In this document: in pieces, positions 1-4,384 of the stretch
Layout: every line of letters starts with the position of its first letter
Position numbering within the stretch: position 1 is the stretch's first letter
Origin: an uncultured Eubacteriales bacterium
GTDB lineage: Bacteria; Bacillota; Clostridia; Oscillospirales; Oscillospiraceae
DNA: 7,097 nucleotides
Direction: 5' to 3'
Assembly: GCA_902496595.1 (NCBI GenBank)
Contig: CABVBV010000107.1
Span: 1 to 7,097 of the forward strand
Notes under the pieces: generated by a model
Databases searched by the model: none
Told to the model about the DNA's origin: nothing
The model's input: only the letters and a program-made list of their open reading frames with translations
Program-made: the position numbers and the translations under genes

Positions 1-5
1 CTCTA

Positions 6-28
6 CCCGCTTTTTGTAAAAAAGCGGG
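6..28. repeat. Inverted repeat just after the CDF transporter gene, possible terminator
   Basis: A perfect 10-bp inverted repeat (arms 6-15 and 19-28, 3-base spacer) lies 11 bases past the stop codon of the CDF transporter gene. The CCCGC half of each arm is GC-rich and the other half is five A or T. In both reading directions the A/T part faces the loop, and no T run follows the hairpin, so it is not a textbook intrinsic terminator. Read on the minus strand, the distal arm (15 to 6) begins with five A and continues GCGGG. That is how the 5' arm of a normal terminator looks, and its partner could lie beyond the window edge. Its position after a stop codon suggests a role in transcription ending, but this is inferred. 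Confidence 0.4.
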
Positions 29-39
29 GCAAAAAACTT

Positions 40-1206
40 TTAGACAAATGGGCGGTCGATGTGGACTTTGGGGTGCGAGTTCTGCCAGAGGCTGTGTACC
101 AGCGTTTCCAGCGCCGATTTCGCCTCGTCCTCCGTCAGCGCGCTGTCGTTCGGCAGCACCGCGTCAAAGATGACGTTCGTATGCGTCGGGCCGTCCACTA
201 TGCGGAAATCGTGGATGCTGAGCCTGGGCTCTATCGCCTTCGCCGCCTCCGCGAGCTCGTCGCGCATACGCGCCGTCTTGGTGCCGTCCGGGCTGACGGG
301 ATCCATGTGTATCACCGCCGCGCAGCCCAGCTTCGACTCCAGCTCGTACTCCGCCGTGTCGATGGCGTCGTGCAGCGCGTAGATGTCCCCGTCGCCCGGC
401 ACCTCCGCATGGAGCGAGACCATGAGCCTGCCCGGGCCGTAGTCGTGGACAATGAGGTCGTGGACGTTCATCACCTCGGGATGCGAGAGCACGATCTCCG
501 TGATGTCCCGCACCAGCTGAGGGTCGGGAGGATTGCCCAGGAGCGGGCTGAGCGTCTCCTTCGCGGCCCTGAAACCGGAAAAGACGATGAAGGCCGCGAC
601 CGCCGCTCCGCCCCAGCCGTCCGCGTTAATGTCCGTGAACCGCGCCAGGAGCATGGAGACGAGCACCACGCCGGTCGCAATGCAGTCCGAGAGCGAATCC
701 ACCGCCGTCGCCGACATACCCGGAGAGTTTATCTTCCGGCCGATGCCGCGGTTGTAGGCGAACATATAGCCCTTCACGCAGATGGAGGCCACGAGCACCA
801 GCATCGGCACCAGCCCCGCGTCCACAGGCTGGGGGCTTATTATCTTCTCTATGGACTCCCGGCCCAGCTGCACGCCCACCACGATGATGATGAGCGACAC
901 CGCCACTCCGGACAGATACTCTATCCGCCCATGCCCGAACGGATGGCCCGGGTCGGGCTTTTTCGCGGCCATGCGGAAACCCAGCAGGGTTATCACCGAC
1001 GAACCCGCATCGGACAGGTTGTTGAAAGCGTCAGCCGTCATCGCAATGGAGCCCGACAGCCTTCCGGCCAGATACTTGCCCAGAAACAGCAGTATGTTCA
1101 GCCCGATGCCCGTCAGAGAGCACAGCATCCCATAGGCTCTCCTGACCCTCGAGTCCTGTACGTTCCCGCGGTCTTTTATGAACAGCCTAGCAAGCAGGGT
1201 TATCAA
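40..1206 (-). CDS. Cation diffusion facilitator (CDF) family metal exporter, likely Mn2+ type
   Basis: Inner-membrane divalent-metal/proton antiporter of the CDF family, 388 residues. The TTG start (1204-1206) is supported by GGGAGG seven bases upstream and by a typical N-terminus (ITLLARLFIKDR). Six membrane helices fill about residues 28-215. Helix 2 carries N62/N63 and D66 within ADAFNNLSDAGSS, and helix 5 carries D170-x3-D174. A DxxHxxxH motif (D85, H88, H92) matches the second site of YiiP-like proteins. The helix 5 pair is Asp/Asp rather than the His/Asp usual in zinc transporters. Asn/Asp plus Asp/Asp is the arrangement I recall for manganese CDFs such as streptococcal MntE, so Mn2+ export is inferred. 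The cytoplasmic tail is long: a ferredoxin-like domain (about 245-304) appears to be repeated (about 329-387), against roughly 300 residues for a standard CDF. The gene lies 75 bases downstream of mrp, with only a weak 5-bp GC hairpin (1233-1250) between them, so cotranscription is plausible. Confidence 0.93.
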   Translation of the reverse strand: MITLLARLFIKDRGNVQDSRVRRAYGMLCSLTGIGLNILLFLGKYLAGRLSGSIAMTADAFNNLSDAGSSVITLLGFRMAAKKPDPGHPFGHGRIEYLSGVAVSLIIIVVGVQLGRESIEKIISPQPVDAGLVPMLVLVASICVKGYMFAYNRGIGRKINSPGMSATAVDSLSDCIATGVVLVSMLLARFTDINADGWGGAAVAAFIVFSGFRAAKETLSPLLGNPPDPQLVRDITEIVLSHPEVMNVHDLIVHDYGPGRLMVSLHAEVPGDGDIYALHDAIDTAEYELESKLGCAAVIHMDPVSPDGTKTARMRDELAEAAKAIEPRLSIHDFRIVDGPTHTNVIFDAVLPNDSALTEDEAKSALETLVHSLWQNSHPKVHIDRPFV

Positions 1207-1213
1207 ATTCTAA

Positions 1214-1219
1214 CCTCCC
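1214..1219 (-). promoter_or_regulatory. Ribosome binding site that fixes the TTG start of the CDF gene
   Basis: On the minus strand the sequence reads GGGAGG, then seven bases, then TTG ATA ACC. This is a strong Shine-Dalgarno sequence at ideal spacing. No ATG or GTG in the same frame lies close enough to compete. The nearest in-frame ATG encodes M27, beside the first membrane helix, which would remove the conserved amphipathic N-terminus. Confidence 0.8.
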
Positions 1220-1281
1220 AAACAGGACGAAACGGCCCCTTGCGAGGCCGCTTCAGCCGCCATATTATCAAGATCTCAAAC

Positions 1282-2112
1282 TCAGAAAGCCCCGCGCTCG
1301 ATATAGTCCGCGAGCCCGGCGAGCTCCGATACCTCGAGCGCCTCTATCTCTCCAGCGTCGCAGACCCTTGCGAAATCCGGGTCGATCGGCAGCTTCGCCA
1401 CCTGCTCGATCCCGAAGCGCTTCGCCGTCTCGTCGACATGGCTCTCCCCGAAAACGCTGTGGCGTCCGCCGCAGTCGGGACAGACAAAGTAGCTCATGTT
1501 CTCAACGATGCCCAGCACCCTCTTGTTCATCATGCCCGCCATGTTGACCGCCTTCTCGACTATCATCCCGACGAGCTCCTGCGGGCTGGCGACAACCACC
1601 ACGCCGTCTACCGGCAGCGACTGGAAAACGGTCAGCGGCACGTCTCCGGTTCCAGGAGGCATATCCACGAACATATAGTCCACATCGTCCCAGATGACGT
1701 CAGTCCAGAACTGCTCCACCGCTCCGGCGATCACGGGGCCGCGCCAGACCACCGGATCCGTCTCCTTCGGCAGCAGGACGTTCATGCTCATCATCTGGAT
1801 CCCGCTGCGGCTCTCGACCGGGAGGATGAAGTTCTCCCCGCCTCTCGCGCCCTCGTGTACGCCGAACATCTGGGGGATGCTGGGCCCGGTGATGTCCGCG
1901 TCCAGCACGGCGGCCCTGTGGCCTCTTCTCTGCATCTCGCAGGCCAGGAGGCTGGTGACAAGGCTCTTGCCTACCCCGCCCTTGCCGCTCACGACGGCGA
2001 TGACCCGGCCGACCGAGGCGCCCTCGTGCAGAGGCTTCAGGAAGCTCTGCTTCCTGCTCTCGCAGTTCTCGGAACAGGAGGAACAATCGTGATTGCAGTT
2101 TTCGCTCATCAT
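1282..2112 (-). CDS. mrp: Mrp/Nbp35 (ApbC) family iron-sulfur cluster carrier ATPase
   Basis: Cytosolic P-loop ATPase of the MinD/Mrp superfamily that binds and hands over Fe-S clusters to target proteins. The 276 residues contain a deviant Walker A motif GKGGVGKS at 43-50, LDADITGPSIP at 70-80 (switch region), VDMPPGTGD at 149-157 (Walker B region) and CPDC at 211-214, the C-terminal CxxC that holds the bridging 4Fe-4S cluster in family dimers. The N-terminus adds four cysteines, C6, C10, C13 and C17 (CX3CX2CX3C), recalling but not matching the N-terminal cluster of eukaryotic Nbp35. The first codons are ATG ATG. GAGG lies 5 bases before the first and 8 before the second, so initiation at the second (275 residues) is equally likely. 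The gene has its own strong promoter (2215-2242) and may be cotranscribed with the CDF gene downstream. Partner proteins cannot be told from the sequence. Family assignment is very secure. Confidence 0.95.
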   Translation of the reverse strand: MMSENCNHDCSSCSENCESRKQSFLKPLHEGASVGRVIAVVSGKGGVGKSLVTSLLACEMQRRGHRAAVLDADITGPSIPQMFGVHEGARGGENFILPVESRSGIQMMSMNVLLPKETDPVVWRGPVIAGAVEQFWTDVIWDDVDYMFVDMPPGTGDVPLTVFQSLPVDGVVVVASPQELVGMIVEKAVNMAGMMNKRVLGIVENMSYFVCPDCGGRHSVFGESHVDETAKRFGIEQVAKLPIDPDFARVCDAGEIEALEVSELAGLADYIERGAF

Positions 2113-2208
2113 TTATACCTCTTTTGTAAATAATAATAGACGTTCAAGCGCGTCGAAAACGCTTCCCGCGCAGCGCAGCTCAAAACCTGTGGCCGCGCCG
2201 TTTTCAAT
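2113..2208 (-). other. Roughly 95-base 5' leader of the mrp transcript
   Basis: If transcription starts about 7 bases past the -10 box of the mrp promoter, the mRNA has a leader of about 95 bases. It contains a modest hairpin with 6-bp arms (2146-2151 and 2159-2164, one G-T pair, 7-base loop). An AT-rich stretch follows, then the GAGG ribosome binding site at 2118-2121. There is no T run after the hairpin, so this is not an attenuator of the usual kind. I do not recognise a known riboswitch or T-box in it. Confidence 0.4.
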
Positions 2209-2214
2209 ATGCTC

Positions 2215-2242
2215 ATTATATCCCAACCTGCGCCAAAGTCAA
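2215..2242 (-). promoter_or_regulatory. Sigma-A-type promoter for mrp (and probably the CDF gene)
   Basis: Read on the minus strand, a TTGACT -35 box (2237-2242, five of six consensus bases) is followed by a 16-base spacer and a perfect TATAAT -10 box (2215-2220). The -35 box overlaps the stop codon of the upstream M14 peptidase gene. No terminator separates that gene from mrp, so some mrp mRNA may also come from read-through. A housekeeping promoter fits a constitutive Fe-S carrier. The assignment rests on sequence match alone. Confidence 0.78.
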
Positions 2243-3117
2243 CAGCATCCGAGGGCGGCGGCGAGGGCCGGGCGGAGCTTTTTGTATATCGAGTCGAAGT
2301 CTCCCGGGGGCAGCGGGTTCTCCCCGAGCCCGCACTCCACAGTGTAGCCGGGCCTGTCGTAGTTGAGTATGAACCAGTCCTTGAACCCCGCGTGCCCCGA
2401 GGCGTAGGGCGTATCCTCCAGCGCATAGCCGGAGGCGGCGGCCATCTCCTCTCCGCAGGCTCTGGCTCCGGGCGGCTCTATATCTAAATATTTCCAGTAT
2501 ATCACTTCGCCCTGGGTGTGGAGGGCGACGATCACGGCCGGGTCTATCCGCTTTGTCAACCGGTAGAGGGCGCGGCTCTCGGGGGCGCAGAGCGGAGCGC
2601 GGCCCACGTAATCTCTGGGCGCGGGCCGGGTGTAGCCCTGGGCGAACTTTATCTTTCGGGCCTCCTGCCAGCCGGCGGGGAACTGGAGGTTCAGGTCGAC
2701 CCCCCCGATGTTGGCCTTCCAACCGTCCGGGAACGGGATGTCGGGGTAATTGGCGGCAATGCGTTTTGCGTTTTCAAAGAGGGGGCCGCGTTCCAGCTCC
2801 CCGGTGACTAGCGCGGCCCCGTCCGGATTCACGAGCGGCGCGAACCAGACCTTGACCTCGTCCAGCAGGCCCGGCCACACGCCCAGAGCCAGCTCGTTTG
2901 CGAATCTCATGAGCAGCGGCGCGGTGATCCACTCGTTTGCGTGCTGTGCGGCGGCGAAGAGCAGCCTTCTGCGGCCCCGGCCGAGCGAGAACCAATGCAG
3001 CGCCCTGCCGGAGACGCTCCTGCCGTAGAGCCCCGCCGAGCCGTAGGCGCCTGTGGCCGCCGTCTTCAGCACATCGGACGCCAGCTGTCCGGGGCGCCAT
3101 TGCGTCGAATTTTTCAT
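2239..3117 (-). CDS. M14 family zinc carboxypeptidase, gamma-D-glutamyl-diaminopimelate peptidase-like
   Basis: Zinc metallopeptidase of the M14 (carboxypeptidase A) family, 292 residues, with no signal peptide, membrane segment or LysM domain, so probably cytosolic. Zinc ligands are H59 and E62 in QHANEW and H200 in HTQGE. The catalytic glutamate is E261 in YTVECGLGENPLP. NPDG (97-100) and GVDLNLQFP (139-147) are further family motifs. Carboxypeptidase A has Asn-Arg at the last motif, where Arg holds the substrate's free carboxylate. Here it is Asn-Leu, as in the bacterial YqgT/endopeptidase I branch (usually Asn-Asp), which cleaves the gamma-D-Glu-diaminopimelate bond of cell-wall peptides. 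The sequence supports this branch, but the substrate is inferred. ATG at 3115-3117 is preceded by AAAGGA with a 10-base spacing. The gene is divergent from spoIVB and is followed directly by the mrp promoter, with no terminator visible. The protein ends in Gly-Cys-Cys, of unknown significance. Confidence 0.9.
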   Translation of the reverse strand: MKNSTQWRPGQLASDVLKTAATGAYGSAGLYGRSVSGRALHWFSLGRGRRRLLFAAAQHANEWITAPLLMRFANELALGVWPGLLDEVKVWFAPLVNPDGAALVTGELERGPLFENAKRIAANYPDIPFPDGWKANIGGVDLNLQFPAGWQEARKIKFAQGYTRPAPRDYVGRAPLCAPESRALYRLTKRIDPAVIVALHTQGEVIYWKYLDIEPPGARACGEEMAAASGYALEDTPYASGHAGFKDWFILNYDRPGYTVECGLGENPLPPGDFDSIYKKLRPALAAALGCC

Positions 3118-3308
3118 GGCATGATTTTCCTTTCGCTCAAACTTCCCGTATTACAATGCTATCGCGGGCAAAAGGAAATGATTCATGAAAAAACCGCCTT
3201 TAAACTTCACGAGCCGGAGCATAATGATAAGGCCGGGCGAAGCGGAGCCGTTTGGAAAAAAATTCAGCTTCGACACGGAAGAAAAGAGCGGGGGGAGAAG
3301 AGAAAGAG
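3118..3308. promoter_or_regulatory. Divergent intergenic region between the M14 peptidase gene and spoIVB
   Basis: These 191 bases must hold the promoters of both divergent genes, yet neither is obvious. Toward the peptidase (minus strand), TGTAAT (3150-3155, five of six -10 bases) has a poor -35 partner TTTCCT (3173-3178) at 17 bases. Toward spoIVB, CATAATG (3220-3226) resembles the sigma-G -10 consensus CATnnTA in six of seven positions. Its -35 region, CTTTA (3198-3202), matches only three of five bases. A forespore promoter is expected for spoIVB from Bacillus, which makes the second candidate interesting, but the match is weak. The spoIVB ribosome binding site is the G-rich run at 3290-3297. 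Confidence 0.35.
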
Positions 3309-4334
3309 ATGGAAAAGACGATCAGGAAGTGCCCTCGGGCGGCGTTGGCGCTGTTTGTGGCGCTGGCAGCGCTCACGGCGCCGGCGCTGGCCGAGGGCGC
3401 GAGGGCGCTGGTGCCCGTGGGCAGGACGGTGGGCATAGAGGCGCAGACGGATGGACTGCTGGTCGTGTCGCTGGCCGAGGTGGAGACCGAGTCCGGGACG
3501 GCGAGTCCCGCGGCGGAGAGCGGCATCCTGCCCGGAGACATGATTGTGATGCTGGGCGGCTGCGAGGTGAGCAGCTCCGAGGACTTTGCGAAGGCCGCGT
3601 CGGAGCTGGACGGGAGCCCGGTGGCGGTGCAGCTTACGAGGTCGGGCAGGCTCATCCAGTATACCGTGACTCCGGCCTTGTCGAAGGAGGACGGCTGCTG
3701 GAGGCTGGGCCTGTGGCTGAGGGACGGCATAGCGGGCATCGGCACCGTCACGTTCTACGACCCCGAGACGGGGCTCTACGGAGCTCTGGGGCACAGCATC
3801 AACGACGCGGATACGGGTGTGCTGCTGCCTCTGGACGAGGGCTTCATAACCGAGGCGACCGTGTCGGACGTACAGCGCGGTGAGAAGGGCAAGGCTGGAG
3901 AGCTGCACGGGGCCTTTGACGCGGAGTCGAAGCTGGGCGAGGTGGAGCGGAACACCACGAGCGGCATATTCGGCACGGCGATCGGCGGTTTTGACGGCGT
4001 GCCCATACCCGCGGCGGAGGACGCGGAGATAGAGGACGGCCCCGCCACGATACTGGCGAACGTCGAGGGCAGCCAGGTGCGCGAATACTCTGTGGAGATC
4101 TCACGCGCCCAGTCCGGCGGGCGCCTGACGGTGACGGTGACAGACCCTGATCTGCTTGCCGTGACGGGCGGGATAGTGCAGGGGATGTCCGGGAGCCCGA
4201 TCATCCAGAACGGCAAGCTCGTCGGAGCTGTGACGCACGTGCTTATCTCCGACCCCGCCAGGGGCTACGGCATCACGATAAGCTCCATGCTCCGAGCAGC
4301 GGAAGAGGCCCAGACCCTCGCCATAGCAGCCTGA
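3309..4334 (+). CDS. spoIVB: SpoIVB sporulation signalling serine peptidase (S55 family, PDZ-containing)
   Basis: SpoIVB is made in the forespore, crosses into the intermembrane space and cleaves SpoIVFA, which releases SpoIVFB to process pro-sigma-K in the mother cell. From ATG 3309 the protein has 341 residues. A signal sequence or membrane anchor spans residues 1-28 (basic start, hydrophobic core, ALA before Glu29). A PDZ domain lies at about 36-122, with SGILPGDMI at 71-79, followed by the peptidase domain. The catalytic triad is readable: H162 in GALGHSI, D279 in VTDPDLL and S294 in GMSGSP. D279 and S294 are 15 apart, as in the Bacillus protein. QNGKLVGAVTHV and GYG are also conserved. 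An upstream in-frame TTG (3252) would add 19 charged residues before the signal sequence and has no good ribosome site, so it was not used. The protein is shorter than Bacillus SpoIVB (about 426) because the stretch between anchor and PDZ is almost absent. The usual neighbour spo0A is not downstream. Confidence 0.95.
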   Translation: MEKTIRKCPRAALALFVALAALTAPALAEGARALVPVGRTVGIEAQTDGLLVVSLAEVETESGTASPAAESGILPGDMIVMLGGCEVSSSEDFAKAASELDGSPVAVQLTRSGRLIQYTVTPALSKEDGCWRLGLWLRDGIAGIGTVTFYDPETGLYGALGHSINDADTGVLLPLDEGFITEATVSDVQRGEKGKAGELHGAFDAESKLGEVERNTTSGIFGTAIGGFDGVPIPAAEDAEIEDGPATILANVEGSQVREYSVEISRAQSGGRLTVTVTDPDLLAVTGGIVQGMSGSPIIQNGKLVGAVTHVLISDPARGYGITISSMLRAAEEAQTLAIAA

Positions 4335-4345
4335 AACGAAAGACT

Positions 4346-4382
4346 GACCGGAGCCGCATCTGCGGCTCCGGTCTGCTTTTTT
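4346..4382 (+). terminator. Rho-independent terminator of spoIVB, possibly bidirectional
   Basis: Perfectly complementary 13-base arms (4346-4358 and 4361-4373) form a GC-rich stem, in practice 12 bp with a 4-base ATCT loop. A run of six T (4377-4382) follows on the plus strand, 12 bases after the spoIVB stop codon. The ATPase gene ends on the other strand at 4385, so the same hairpin lies directly after its stop. Its T-rich tail in that direction (AGTCTTTCGTTT) is weaker. One hairpin between convergent genes commonly serves both. Confidence 0.9.
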
Positions 4383-4384
4383 GT

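Noticed and set aside
1233..1250. A GC-rich hairpin between mrp and the CDF gene as a terminator
   Set aside because: It has only 5 bp in the stem with an 8-base loop and three T afterward, too weak to call an intrinsic terminator.
61..2133. A 690-codon open frame on the plus strand
   Set aside because: It runs antisense through the CDF and mrp genes and reads as an Arg/His-rich, domain-free sequence. GC-rich codon bias of genes on the other strand leaves such frames open.
2109..2216. A 35-codon frame on the minus strand ending at TGA that overlaps the first ATG of mrp, as if a translationally coupled leader peptide
   Set aside because: Its ATG lies inside the -10 box of the mrp promoter, so it would not be in that mRNA, and it has no ribosome binding site.
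3252..3308. An upstream TTG start adding 19 residues to SpoIVB
   Set aside because: The added residues are highly charged and would precede the signal sequence. The ATG at 3309 has a G-rich ribosome site and gives a normal signal peptide.
3185..3883. A 232-codon plus-strand frame overlapping spoIVB
   Set aside because: It is a different frame across spoIVB, rich in Gly and Arg with no recognisable motif. The real frame carries the full SpoIVB motif set.
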